Origin: Epithemia pelagica
Taxonomy: Eukaryota; Bacillariophyta; Bacillariophyceae; Surirellales; Surirellaceae
NCBI GenBank assembly: GCA_946965045.2
Contig: OX337231.1
Coordinates: forward strand, 1,116,001-1,180,000
Reading direction: 5' to 3'
Length of the DNA stretch: 64,000 nucleotides
Shown: positions 23,749 through 34,139 of the stretch, in pieces
Numbering within the stretch: position 1 is the stretch's first letter
Layout: each line of letters starts with the position of its first letter
The notes under the pieces: model-generated
What the model saw: the letters and a program-made list of their open reading frames with translations, nothing else
The model's database searches: none
What the model was told of the DNA's origin: nothing
Translations under genes and position numbers: made by a program

Positions 23749-25455
23749 TGCTAAACACTTACTTGAGTCTTGCTACGCAGTGACTCATAGTCGTGATCTC
23801 TGCCTCCTACACGTGGAACAACCATTGAAGTGTCATCGAGCGGTCACAAGTCATACTGGTACTGGGAAGTGTGGTGGCTCTGGGTAGCTTCAACACTAGC
23901 ACGGCGTTCGGTTGGTTGCACTAATAATGACGTATTTCAATGAAATGGTATCCAACGAAACGCGAAATCTCATATCATGAACATGACAACGTCATCCAAT
24001 GGAAGATGACCTTTGATTGGAGCCAAGTCGATATGCCGTTTGGTGTTTGGTAGCATGTAACTGGGAACTGTAGTGGTTTTGGGTAGCTTCATGGCCAATG
24101 AAGTTTTGTCTTCTTCACAAGAACTTTTCAACATTTTAACTGAATTGAAAAAGATGTTAACACATCGTCACCATCGACGTTGTCTTATTGCGAAAAAGAC
24201 ATCAACGTCTATTCCGTCATTAAAAAATATCAAGGATGATCCCAATCTTTTCCAATATTACTGATGCAAAGTCCCAGACAATTATCTTGCAAGTCCCAAC
24301 CACTGTACGCATTCATTTGTTTATATACCAGTGCAACCTACTTCTGCCATTGAAATCCTAAAAAAAATTGGATTAGTTGTCACAGAAGCTGGTTCTGTAA
24401 AACTATGTGATCTTGAACTGCATGAAGAATTGAAATACATTGATGCCTCACGAGGTGGATCCATCCCGTGAACAACGTCTCCCACCCCTCTCTGGTGTCA
24501 CCATCCAAAACATAATACAAGCAACCTTAGATCACCACCAACAACGCGAAAATCAACTACCTCACCACAAAAATCCCCACCCCTTCCCGGTGTCCGAACA
24601 CCACCCCTCGTGGCCACGTCTCCACCTTTCAAGTTGTCATCAAACCTGCTGCCACCGAAGACCAATTTGATCACGAACTCTACCAGGAACAAGTGCTCAA
24701 GTTCATTCTTCAGCGCTGGAACCACCACCATCACAAGGACTTTACAATCGACCCCACAACCGGCATCCAAGATGTCCTGCACCCCGGCACTCAAGACTCC
24801 AACCCCACCACCAACAAACGCGCCCCGCAGTTCTTTTGCTCCGCCTGTCCAGCCGTGTGTTTGTTATCTTTGAGTTTGTTATCTTTGAGTTTGTTAACGG
24901 TCACCTCGAGCGCAATCATTTTCTGGTCACGTGGCGAGAGCTCCTGTCACTTCTTCTGTTCCACAAGCGTCTAATACTTGACTGTCTCCCTTTTTGTTGG
25001 TGGACTTTGTAGGGACTGGCGGTTGCCCACAGATTCCCGCATCAGTGCATGCATACACCAATTCGTCACCAACTCAATGCAGTATTACCGGTGGCGGTTC
25101 GGTATGAGGCCAGAGGGTGATTGGCGGAGAGAGCGAGGCTCTTGGAGTGTACCGCAGCGGGGAAAGATGCGTTTGGTGAAGTTGTGAGCAGATTTGTCAC
25201 GTGCCTTAAGTTTGTGACATTTCATCAAGGATGGGAAAAAGGATGACTTTAGAATCATTGTACAATGCTCATTTGTCTTACTCAGAAATAGAAAGTCATT
25301 TAGTCACATATCCTCTGATTTGATTAATGGAGTTCTCAATAGAGCTCACAATTTGGATAAGAAAGACTGTCTGTTAGAGAGAACGGAGCGAGTGAAAGTG
25401 CGACGGTAGTTGCGATCGCTCGGGAGTTTCCATGCTGAGGGTGGCGAGAAAGTAG
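23749..25455. other. Fragmentary region with short unrecognised ORFs
   Basis: A 32-bp imperfect direct repeat (GGGAA(G/C)TGT(A/G)GTGG then GGGTAGCTTCA) lies at about 23859 and 24059. Plus-strand frames at 24073-24264 (ELFNILTELKKMLTHR) and 24266-24470 (LKKIGLVVTEAGSVKLCDLE) look protein-like but belong to no family I know. From 24440 to 24970 a Pro/His/Thr-rich stretch shifts between frames. A 17-bp repeat (TTTGTTATCTTTGAG) occurs twice at 24859-24892. Nothing was seen from 24980 to 25455. Confidence 0.35.
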
Positions 25456-25772
25456 TTGGGATCACCTTGGATAACGAAGATTGATTGGAAATCGAGTTGG
25501 ACGCCGTGGACCATATTCGACGCGCGAATTATGGCGCCCTTAGATGTGGGTGTTGATGATTGGCCTTCTTTATCGATCCATCATCGGAGCGTCTTCAAGC
25601 CGTCCGAAAAAAGACGTCCCTGCTCACAATGTTGTTTAGGGAAGACCTCGCAGCTCCTTGCTACGTAGAAGTAACCGCCACCGAGGAGGTCCGCGTCGCA
25701 GGCCCGGAAGCAGGAGGTTTCGTACTCGGACTTCTCGATGGTCTTTTTCCCTTAAAAACTTTTTTCCCTTAA
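25456..25772 (+). CDS. Unrecognised short coding fragment
   Basis: Two adjacent plus-strand frames look protein-like: LDNEDWLEIELDAVDHIRRA near 25466-25525, and after a shift FIDPSSERLQAVRKKTSLL to 25772. Together they suggest one broken gene of about 100 residues. No domain was identified. Confidence 0.3.
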
Positions 25773-26040
25773 AAACGCATTTCATTAAGTTAACCAAGTA
25801 TCATTCTCAGTATAGGTTTCAGTGTACAAGTTAACGACACCTTACTTCACCTTGCGCGCACGCATGGTGTGCCACCGTGATCCTCCTATGAGGAAACATG
25901 AAACATTCATCTGGGAAGCTTTTTCATTCTTTCAAAAAACACAAACGACAACAGGTGGAAACAAGCTTGGAAGATCGCAACAACAAAGACGCCTGGTATG
26001 ATCTCAAACCAGACGATGGTACAAACTAATCTGAACAAGA
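25773..26040. other. No gene seen
   Basis: The stretch begins with a 15-bp duplication (TTTTTTCCCTTAAAAAC type) at 25745-25778. The remainder shows no supported frame. Confidence 0.35.
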
Positions 26041-26300
26041 ATGGTAAGATCACTAATTAGTCTAAAGATTGTGAGTATGCACAAACGCTGGACCTTCTCA
26101 TGCGAGAAGGTCGGATTCCTTCAAATTGGACTCCTTTGAAGATCTAGAAGAAGCATCGACAGGAGTTCCGGCGGTACACCTGTAAGGTGCTAGGCTCTGC
26201 GCTGAACAACATGCGGACCAAGTATCGAAAGGAGATCCAAGACCGATCGGGCCATGTCCAGGGTGTCAACTGCGGTGACCCATTCAAGTTGAGATGGTGA
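26041..26300 (+). pseudogene. Unrecognised protein fragment with stops
   Basis: A plus-strand frame reads TLDLLMREGRIPSNWTPLKI, a stop, then KKHRQEFRRYTCKVLGSAL and KYRKEIQDRSGHVQG before stopping near 26300. The residues look like real protein, but the family is unknown. Confidence 0.35.
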
Positions 26301-26630
26301 GCGTATTCCAATAGTTGTGCAATTCACAGCTTCGCCAGTTTTATTACAATTGTGACATAGCTGACACGATATTGCGTCACATGGTACATGATATTACATG
26401 TAAATGTTTGGACATTCAAACAAGTATTCGTAGATCAACTTGTGACACCGGCATATGGTTGTCGATGAAAATATTTGTGAGACTAGTGGTTTGGTTGCCG
26501 GGTGTTTGAGCTGGAGTCGTCGGGCCTCCGTTCTCGATGTATTGTGAAGATCCAACAATACGAGAACTCGTGTGGGGATGGTGGGTTTTGGGGTGGAGTG
26601 TCCCCAGGTATGGCCAGTCGTCTGGATGAG

Positions 26631-26672
26631 TCTTCGACTTCATCAGACACCTTGGTCTGATGAAGTCGAAGA
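26631..26672. other. Perfect 18-bp inverted repeat (hairpin)
   Basis: TCTTCGACTTCATCAGAC at 26631-26648 is followed by a six-base loop and its exact reverse complement at 26655-26672. It could be the core of a small foldback element or a transcribed hairpin. A second, weaker hairpin (CGTGCAAC, loop of five, GTTGCACG) lies at 26827-26847. Confidence 0.85.
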
Positions 26673-27089
26673 GTCAAAGGAGGAACGTAAATACCCAGTC
26701 CGGAAAATTGGAGAGATACATCGTCATGATAAAATGCGCTGTTACTCTAGTAAAGGTAGAGCTCTGTCCATTTTGGAACTGAAGCTTTCTCCCATCCTGT
26801 AGGTTGTCGAAAACGCAAAGTAAACTCGTGCAACGTCGAGTTGCACGCTTTGTCTGATTCTCATATCCGTCTAACCACACTTCAACGCGTCGCTCCATGG
26901 TCCGCTTGGAGACGGACAATCCCATCCACACTGGGATCTGTGTTGCCAGGATTGGATGTCCGCAACAATATTGCGCCGAGGCAAAAATCATGGCAAATGG
27001 CACAAGCCGATGATTGTTCTGCTTGCGGACACGGGTAAGGAATTGGAAAAAACATCGAGAAAGAATCGAAGACGAAGCATCAATAACAA

Positions 27090-27770
27090 CGCTGTTAAAT
27101 CTATACCGGTGTAATTTCGGATTTCTGGATGAATCCAGAAGTTCAGAAACATTTCGCCAAAATTGTTGTCACCCGACCAAGTGGTCTCATCCACGGAACG
27201 AAGCATTGTGTCTACCGTTGCAAGACTGATCCAGGGAGCAAATAACGAATCATACTGCTGTCTTCTCTGACAATGTCCAATATTTGGATACTTTTGGAGT
27301 TTCCCGATATTTGGCAAAATATGTTGCAGAAATTGACGAAAGCAATCGCAAATTTGTAACAGCACCGTCAAACCCTCAATTTGATCATTCATATTCAAGT
27401 TCGGGTGAAAAACTTGGAAATACAAAAATCACTTCAACAAAAATCCGAGATTTATCACATTGGACGAGCTATGTCTCAAACAGAAGCTACTATGTTTCTT
27501 TGTCAAGTTCCTCAAGTTTACACAAATATCGATTTTGTTCACATGTCCACAGCTGTATTTCAAGAACGTCCTGGTTTCGAAAGACCTGTGAATCCAGAAC
27601 TATTCAAAAACACTAAGAGGACATCAATGGAACCAACAGTGCAGGATTTATATGACCTTGATGTTCATCAAGTATCTTTTTCTCATGCTGTTCACGACGA
27701 CAAAGATAATGGCTTAGGTGGTGAACTGCCAGAGTATCGACAGTTTACTGAAACGTCATTGCTCCTTTAA
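27090..27770 (+). pseudogene. Helitron Rep (rolling-circle replicator) fragment
   Basis: The coding trail runs through three frames: FWMNPEVQKHFAKIVVTRPS near 27125-27185, then SRYLAKYVAEIDESNRKFV near 27303-27355, then RAMSQTEATMFLCQVPQVYT and NIDFVHMSTAVFQERPGFE to a stop at 27770. The spacing YLAKY gives the two tyrosines three residues apart expected of the Helitron Rep catalytic motif, and the downstream GRA-S-xE block is typical of the segment between Rep and helicase. At least two frameshifts (about 27240 and 27450) destroy it, and no helicase follows. It is in the same orientation as the larger Helitron remnant at 58532-61205, but the motif differs, so it is another family or a diverged copy. 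Confidence 0.7.
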
Positions 27771-27842
27771 AAGACGTCCAGTTTTCTTCTATATCAATTG
27801 ATACCATATCAGTTTTTGGTATACGACCACCTGAACTTTCAT

Positions 27843-28299
27843 TTATTCAACATCCCACGATTTATTTGCGTTTTTTTGCAACAGCAAATCATCGACAGCG
27901 ATCGCGTCGTTGATATTGACACCATACACTTCGTTGGCCTTACCGGTGGAAGGGTTCGGGCCCGGCAGCACCTTTTTGAAAGTCAAAGTATCCACGGGTG
28001 GTCGTTGCCGTGATGTTCCTGAGACAGCGTCTTCCGTTGATGAATGGTGGTCTTGAATGTTGTTGGTATGTCGTTGGTTGCCTCCTTCTTGTAAGGCGGT
28101 TGGGTTGTTTCGGTGGTTGGAGGGTAGGGTCACGTGTTGTTTGGGTTGTTGTTGGAAGAAGGGCCCTTCGTGTTTCCAGTTTGATCGTATTGTTGTTCTC
28201 CTCATCAATTTTTGGTTTATCAAAGTCTTGGCCGTTCAAGTATCCCCACAACGACCTCCATTGCCAGATCATGCCTATCACAGCTTCATCTCTGGACAA
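27843..28299 (-). pseudogene. Unrecognised Thr/Arg/Gln-rich ORF pair
   Basis: Two overlapping minus-strand frames are open (28299-27940 and 28223-27843). One begins with IGMIWQWRSLWGYLNGQDFD and continues into a Thr/Pro/Arg-rich linker; the other ends STGKANEVYGVNINDAIAVD. They could be one protein with a shift near 27980. The linker composition resembles a retroelement gag, but no zinc knuckle is present. Confidence 0.35.
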
Positions 28300-28732
28300 A
28301 GTTCAGAAGCGACCTGAACGACCTACCTTGCTACCTGCCCCTCACCATGGCTGCTGCTATCGCTCAGATCTGTGCTGTGTTCACACACATGGCTTTTTCC
28401 CATGAAGCCTCAACCTTCATCCGAGCCATCTGCTCCGCCCCCTTGCCTCACATTTAACCACTCTTGACGTGTAGAGTTGATATGTCCAAAAACTTCATGT
28501 GATTCCACCCGTTGCCCTGAACCATTTCCACTACGTTCCCAACTGGACAACTGGATATGACTTTTAGGAGTTTGCTTCTAGCGTTTCCTAAAGACACATC
28601 ATGATGTGAAGCAGATAACTTGACCTACTTCAACAAACTGTTTGAAATATTTATATCCAGAGTGTGTATTCACAGCACCAATCATCCAACCGTCCCACTC
28701 CAGTCGGAAGTACATTCACACTGCAAGACTGT
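28300..28732. other. No gene seen
   Basis: No supported coding frame, RNA or repeat. The stretch ends at the Copia RT fragment. Confidence 0.35.
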
Positions 28733-29178
28733 TCACGTTGCAAAGTCTGTGGACTGCTTTTGTTCAGCAATGAAAAGACAGAAACCACATCTGAGGATAT
28801 GGAATCCAGAATGTGGTGCTGGTTCAGAATACGGAGAAATGCTTGCAGTGGTCCAGGTCACTGCTTCCATCCCTGAAATATATTTTGCATCCAATTCAGG
28901 ATGATCATTCTTCTCAAGTGGTGTGCGGTACGTCTTGGGTTCTTCACCTGCAAACATGTTCTTGTATACATCAAGTATCTTCTTGATGTACTTCTTAGGG
29001 ATTGCAGCAAGTGTACCATCTGGATCAAGTATATAGTCACAACTAATGTGATACTCAAGGGGACCATCTCCTTCGATCTTGAATCCATATCGGTCTTTCA
29101 ATGTCATGATAACTTCTACTGGCTTGTCACAGACAATCAACAAGTCATCCACGTAGACAGCAATCAAGGGTGTTTCTT
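28733..29178 (-). pseudogene. Copia reverse transcriptase fragment
   Basis: The minus-strand frame begins at the YVDD box (MIAVYVDDLLIVCDKP), which holds the two catalytic Asp residues of reverse transcriptase. It continues LKDRYGFKIEGDGPLEYHIS, then PKKYIKKILDVYKNMF and TPLEKNDHPELD, the usual Copia thumb and connection sequence. After about 28850 the frame shifts. Both the palm upstream of YVDD and the RNase H are missing. At about 29179 it abuts a Copia fragment on the opposite strand. Confidence 0.9.
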
Positions 29179-29456
29179 ATCCAATCAACAATGTAATGGG
29201 AACTGGCACTGTACTTTGGAGCATTCAGCAAGATTAAACTGGCATGCTTCGATCCCTCCGTGTTCCTGCTCTTTACATTCCGTCGGCAACCACCCGACTA
29301 TTGAGCACACCCTTCTTGCTACAAGTCTATCAGGGCAAAATAGTCTCTCAAACAGGGAACGGAATGCGGCTCTCCGGCATAGATGGATACCCACAACGCC
29401 ACCCCATCATGGCATATGCTAATCCTTGTTTGCCCTTAGCAATAGTAATATGAACG
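29179..29456 (+). pseudogene. Copia fragment: post-protease / pre-integrase segment
   Basis: The plus-strand frame reads MGTGTVLWSIQQD, a TAA, then TGMLRSLRVPALYIPSATTR, LLSTPFLLQVYQGKIVSQ and GMRLSGIDGYPQRHPIMAY, ending at TGA 29451-29453. This is the block that lies between the protease and the integrase in Copia elements. It is in the opposite orientation to the adjoining RT fragment, so the two come from different insertions or from an inversion. Confidence 0.85.
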
Positions 29457-29569
29457 ATATAAGTGTTTGCCAACAAGTTCTATCATGGTTATAGTAAAGT
29501 TTCAAACTTGCCCATTAGAAGAATAGCATGGAGAGACTCCCTCATATCCATTGCTTAGGGAGCCGTGGG

Positions 29570-30180
29570 AAATGGCTGTCTGCGGGCAAATGGTTGCTTA
29601 TCAGTGGTGACTCCCATGAGAAGAGCGGCGGTTAGAAGGAGCTGGTGTGGCTCCCCATCCACCACCACGAGGGAGAGCAGCGGTGGTGCCACGATGGGCC
29701 GCGTTGCTGTGCACCTGAGTCGTACCGGATGGGGAGCCCGTTTCAATGTGAATGGGGATAGTGGGTTCCCCACCTTCCTTGAGATCGGCCATCTTTTCCG
29801 TAGCCATGCTCGTCACCCAAGCTCCGTTGATAACCACGGCGTGGCTTGATAAACGGCTTCAGTGATTGCGTTGGCTCCGCCGACTTACATTCTTGCTGTG
29901 GGACAGGAGTGAGTGAAGCCGGTTGCTCAAGGGCTTCATAGGAGCGATCCTTCTCGGTGATCTTTTTGGCTAGAGTCACCAGCATGCCTTTGGTTGTCCA
30001 TGAGTGGTTGGAGTTTGTCAACGTCCAAGATCTCACTTCTCCTCTTGGTCGCCATATTCGTGCCTTCGCCGATCCATCGCATCCATGCCATCCACGGTGA
30101 GTGGTTTGCGATCGTATTTCGATTCATCCGTCCCTGCCTCCTTACAATATTTTTCATACTCCACCATATTCATAGGAGAT
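29570..30180 (-). pseudogene. Unrecognised gag-like ORF (frameshifted)
   Basis: On the minus strand a frame from about 30170 reads MNMVEYEKYCKEAGTDESKY, DRKPLTVDGMDAMDRRRHEY and GDQEE, then moves to a second frame (KITEKDRSYEALEQPASLTP) and later a Pro-rich tail ending at 29555. It looks like an N-terminal region of a structural retroelement protein, but no domain proves it. Two or more indels are needed to connect the parts. Confidence 0.35.
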
Positions 30181-30387
30181 CCTGATGATACTGCACAAGC
30201 TTACTTCATTGTTTAAAAAAATATTGCAATATCACACGTACATGCATCATGTATTGAACAATTTGACACGAAGTTATCATGATACCGCGTCAAACAAAAT
30301 CCGTTAGACTACATCTGCACCGTTTATTGACATTCGGACACACCCATAAAGACCAATTGATGTTGATCTTCCTGGCGAACATGTTGA

Positions 30388-30853
30388 CACAGTATATATC
30401 CTTGTTTCCTGTCGAAATACTAATATCACACATATTGGAGAAACAATGCATTTGGCAAAAAGAATCAACGAACATAATTCTGGTATAGGGAGTACACAGA
30501 CCGACTCAGAAGCTCTTCGTCCATGGGCAACCACAACATCCTCATCAAAAAGACAAAAAAAACAGAAAAAGAACACTAAGACAACCACACCCCCACAACA
30601 TCCACAACCGAACCCACACCCAATGAAGACAACCACAACAAGCAGAGCACCCACCATACCACAGCCTACGGACACAAAACCACCCAAGGAGAAACAGCAG
30701 AGGACCACAGCCACCACCACCACCAACACTCCAACACCGAAGCCAACAACAGCAAACACCCCAACACCCAACAACAAAGAACACTCCAACACCAACACCC
30801 ACACCGACACCAACACCCAAGATGACTGCTGTCGTATTCAGTACAGTCTGTGA
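30388..30853 (+). pseudogene. GIY-YIG nuclease fragment fused to a Thr/Pro-rich tail
   Basis: The plus-strand frame carries TVYILVSCRNTNITHIGETM and then HLAKRINEHNSGIGSTQTDS with a following RPWA. It matches the GIY-YIG fold (GIY-like VYI, then HIGET, Arg, His/Asn) and the RPWA extension of the copy at 17641-18240. The second half of the nuclease domain with the catalytic Glu is absent; it is replaced from about 30538 by a low-complexity Thr/Pro/Lys/Asn stretch of about 100 codons. The domain is therefore truncated and the tail is probably unrelated repeat sequence. Confidence 0.65.
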
Positions 30854-31500
30854 ACTACGCAGTGCGGTCTCGTATTACTTGACCGTGGACATGCTGGCGA
30901 CCCAGGGGCATGAGGTCTTTTCCGACCGTAATCACCACTTGTTACTGGGCATGACTCTGCTCCGAGCACATACTTCACGTGGCGTTTTCGGGCGCGTATT
31001 GGAGATGCGCCTAAGCCGTCCCATGTGCTATTAATGCGCCATGTTATAGCAGTGGATCGCTTTTGCCGCTTGAACTATGCGGGCAGCCATAACCTTTCCA
31101 CCTATCGCTATTGGGCCCAGGAAAGGCTTGCCAATTGTATTTCGTTCGTATTTTGTTTTTGTTGTTTGTGCGTGTTGGATTGTTGTGTGTTGTTGTTGTC
31201 ACATCTCTTCAAAGCACTTTTTGTCACATCTTCATGATGGAGTCATTCACTTTAGATGTGTTGTACTACAATAAGCTCCTGTCCAAAAATGGTTAGGTTT
31301 GTTGCTCTGTAATGCAATCTACCACCAGGGTAATGGAGAGATGCATTTGATGACCACCTGGGCCATAACCTGGGAGTAGACCTTGTTGTTCGATGTGTAT
31401 TCTTTGATGCGGCACGCTGTGTGTCATTGAGACGATGTCCTTTTTTAGCAACTGGACCACGATTGTTCTCATGATAGACGAGGTGTTGTACGTCACCAAC
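30836..31500. other. Higher-GC insert then GT-rich DNA, no gene assigned
   Basis: From about 30838 to 31120 the base composition is visibly more GC-rich than its surroundings. One plus frame there reads FRARIGDAPKPSHVLLMRHV then IAVDRFCRLNYAGSHNLS, which looks protein-like but matches no family I know. From 31130 to 31260 the sequence is TTGT-rich. Minus-strand frames at 31252-31632 are not convincing. Confidence 0.35.
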
Positions 31501-31515
31501 TCGTAGTTTGTCAGC

Positions 31516-31770
31516 GTGGTTGTATGGGCACACCCATCCGACTACATGACAAACAAATATTGCACCAAACACGGTTTCCATGTGTGCCAAGAATGCGACA
31601 CCCCAACGGTCATCTTTACCACACAGGGACACCTAAGACAACACACTTGTAACTCCCTCACCAATCCCAGATGGCCTGTCATCCAAAGTGTTTCCATCCA
31701 GGCACAGCAAAGCATGCGACAACATAATGCCCATTTCCTCATTTTGGAACAGACCTTCCAACACAACAGT
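31516..31770 (+). pseudogene. Possible retroelement N-terminus with a C2H2-like finger
   Basis: The plus-strand frame reads HVCQECDTPTVIFTTQGHLR followed by QHTCNSLTNPRWPVIQSV. The CxxC, Phe/Leu spacing and His resemble a degenerate C2H2 finger, and the following NPRW-IQ block resembles sequence found just after such fingers in some algal reverse-transcriptase ORFs. The frame then runs antisense into the Copia fragment at 31780. Evidence is weak. Confidence 0.35.
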
Positions 31771-31779
31771 TCAATTTCC

Positions 31780-32387
31780 TTCTTACAAGCCTCCATGAAA
31801 CCGGCTGCATCCGGTCCGTTCATGGCGTCATGCCATCTAGGATTGTCCGCTGCATCGGCTTTTGTTACTAGCACCATAGGGTGCATAGCTTCGAGGGTTC
31901 CCGTCTTCACGTCCATGTGGAGTGCCATTAGGTGTCCCAATAAGGTTGAGGTTGGCGACTTGAGTTCGTGAATGGCTGTACTCCAATCCAGTCCTGCCAG
32001 GAATGCATCGTTCAACGAATTTCGCTTCACTTTTGCTCGCGCGTATGACTCAGATTCGTGGGAAAAGTGAGAGACTGCAGCCCACCGTGCTTGCGAAAAG
32101 CTTGCATACTTGGGATTAGGCTTGCGAGTCTGTTTACCACGACCAAAAGTCATTTCGTCCGGCTGTTCAAAGTGCCGTCCTCTTCGCTCTTTCTCCTGTT
32201 CAGGCGGCAAGCACACAGCCAGCCCTGGCCGAACCGCCACAGCCCTGGCCGAACCGATTCTCCCAGTCCTCAGCATTCCTGCTCCGTCCAATCTCCCTCG
32301 CGGCCCTTCACCACAGCCAACATCCGACATCTTGGCATCACTCCCCAAACTGCCACCCAACCTGTCAGTTTGAAATGTTATCCGCAA
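31780..32387 (-). pseudogene. Copia pol fragment: integrase-RT linker and start of RT
   Basis: The minus-strand frame reads PKYASFSQARWAAVSHFSHE, SLNDAFLAGLDWSTAIHEL, then MHPMVLVTKADAADNPRWHD and AMNGPDAAGFMEACKKEIELL. The last block is the conserved start of the Copia reverse transcriptase. At about 31775 the sequence diverges and the palm and YVDD never follow. The region upstream of about 32190 is Arg/Gly-rich and its membership is uncertain. Confidence 0.8.
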
Positions 32388-32623
32388 AGCAGATTCAACA
32401 GACCCATATAGTTTTTGTAGGTTTCCTCCACGATGCGAGGCAACATTCCTCCACTGATGTATTCTTCCACTGCCGCCATATCAAAGGTCATACCGAACAG
32501 AGTTTCTGTCAACGCGTTTGTTTGTCGTTCGCATTCGTGTTCCATGGCTTCCACTACCTCGTCATAAAACCCGTCGTTGTCTGGGTCCGTCAGGAGGCGC
32601 AAGCCGTGGTACTGCCGAAGCAT
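32388..32623 (-). CDS. Unrecognised 80-codon fragment
   Basis: The minus-strand frame from 32623 reads LLTDPDNDGFYDEVVEAMEH, TLFGMTFDMAAVEEYISGG and EETYKNYMGLLNLLCG, then a stop at 32378-32380. It looks like genuine coding sequence and lies upstream of the Copia linker in the same orientation, so it may be an unusual part of the same polyprotein or an unrelated gene piece. Confidence 0.4.
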
Positions 32624-33268
32624 GTGAATATGATGAGGATGAGATTGGAGGGGACCTACCGGCTAAGGCGGAAGGTTTGGATCCGATTGCAGTTGTGGAA
32701 GATGCGGAAGTGCAAGACGGAGGTGGTCGTGGCGGGTATTGGTTTCGCGGGCTGAGTCCGGCCAGCCGGAGCGCAGTCAACCGAACAGAGACCGGCGGTA
32801 ATAGGTGAGGACGCGCGGAAGGAGAATCAATGGGAAGTCCTGGGGGTAGGCGGCCGAACGCAGCGGTTGGGGATCGTGTTAGGTTGAAAAAACCAGCTTG
32901 ATTGGTGGCTCTGGACCTTTGCAAGTTCTGTCTCATAGTGTGATTTGCAATGGCGGCAGACTAGACTACATACATGTTTAATCCAGCTCGTCGGTCAATT
33001 TCCATGAATTGCTTGTAGATCTCTTCATTGGCCTTGTGCGCACGACTTTTGCCTTTCGAACCCTCCTTCCTTCTTATGGCTTAGGCATGGGCTTGTTAGT
33101 TGATTTCTCCTTTTGGCTTACATGAGTTATATGTGTGGCTCAGCAACCAGCATTGTTGTGGACTCCTGCATTTGGTTTGGTAATTGGTCTTTTTCTGGGG
33201 CCCTATGTGTTGCTCACCTGTCGGCCTTGTAGTTTACTTGTACATTTGGCACACCGCTCAGAAATGTA
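32624..33268. other. No gene seen
   Basis: 32650-32940 is GC-rich with Pro/Ser/Arg-rich frames on both strands that I regard as compositional. 32940-33268 has no supported feature. Confidence 0.35.
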
Positions 33269-34125
33269 GTGGTCTTATTACTTTGGCTCTCCGGTTGGTC
33301 CTCCATGTGGCCCATGGCCTCAACACAAACGGGATCAACTCACCGTCTACGTAACAAACATTCTCTAGTCCCTTCCCACCCCTTCCGGTGGCAGGCGCCT
33401 GTCCCCGCAACAGGCAGCTACCATTCTGGGTCTGGTCCGCCACAGCGCCGCGGCGTCCCTCTTGGGCATCTACTTTACCCTCGCGGCTGCCATCCCACAT
33501 CCACCCAGTTCTGGCGGCGCACGCACTTTAGCCTTTCCCGTGAAACCGTCCTTGATTTGCAATCGCTCATTATCTATCTCCCTTCAACGGCCTCTGACCA
33601 CATTTGGTCTCATCCCATTAGTCTTATCGTCCCACGCGAATCCCAGTTCGCGGACTTGGGAGATGCCTCCATTGAGGGTCTTGGAGGTTGGTTGAATACA
33701 AAGTACCCTTTTATGTGGCGCCTCACCAAAGCCGACCTCGTCTTTCTCGGTTTCATCATACCGAAAGACATGCAAGCAACAAAACGCCTTGCCGACTCCC
33801 ACAACGATCCCGCCATGATCGAATATGCACTACCTCGAGTTATCCAAGGTTTCGAACATCTCAATATCGAGACCAAAATCCTGAAGGACTCGCTGAAAAA
33901 GATTTTCTTTGAATTGTTCGACAATCAAAAATCTGCGATCGAGCGCACATCATCTGGTATAATTGAGTATCCGGAAAACATGGAAATAAGGATGAATCAA
34001 GAGAATGACAGTAAGTTCATGCGCTACACCCAGACACTTTCCCAGGCTCTGAAGACATCCATTGCCGGAACAGTAGGGGCTATAACTGATGCTACAGATC
34101 AGGCAGCCGCAGGAGTTTTCACCAA
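33269..34125 (+). pseudogene. DIRS/YR-type RT-RNase H fragment fused to unknown sequence
   Basis: The plus-strand frame carries a stretch typical of the RNase H start in DIRS-like retroelements: LIIYLPSTASDHIWSHPISL then IVPRESQFADLGDASIEGLG with a following GW. The GDAS aspartate is the first RNase H catalytic position. Sequence before about 33500 is frame-shifted. From about 33770 the frame stays open but changes character (ALPRVIQGFEHLNIETKIL, FMRYTQTLSQALKTSIAGTV) and may be the N-terminus of another gene joined in frame. It ends near a run of about a dozen C at 34128-34138. No RT palm or tyrosine recombinase was found. Confidence 0.55.
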
Positions 34126-34139
34126 ACACCCCCCCCCCC

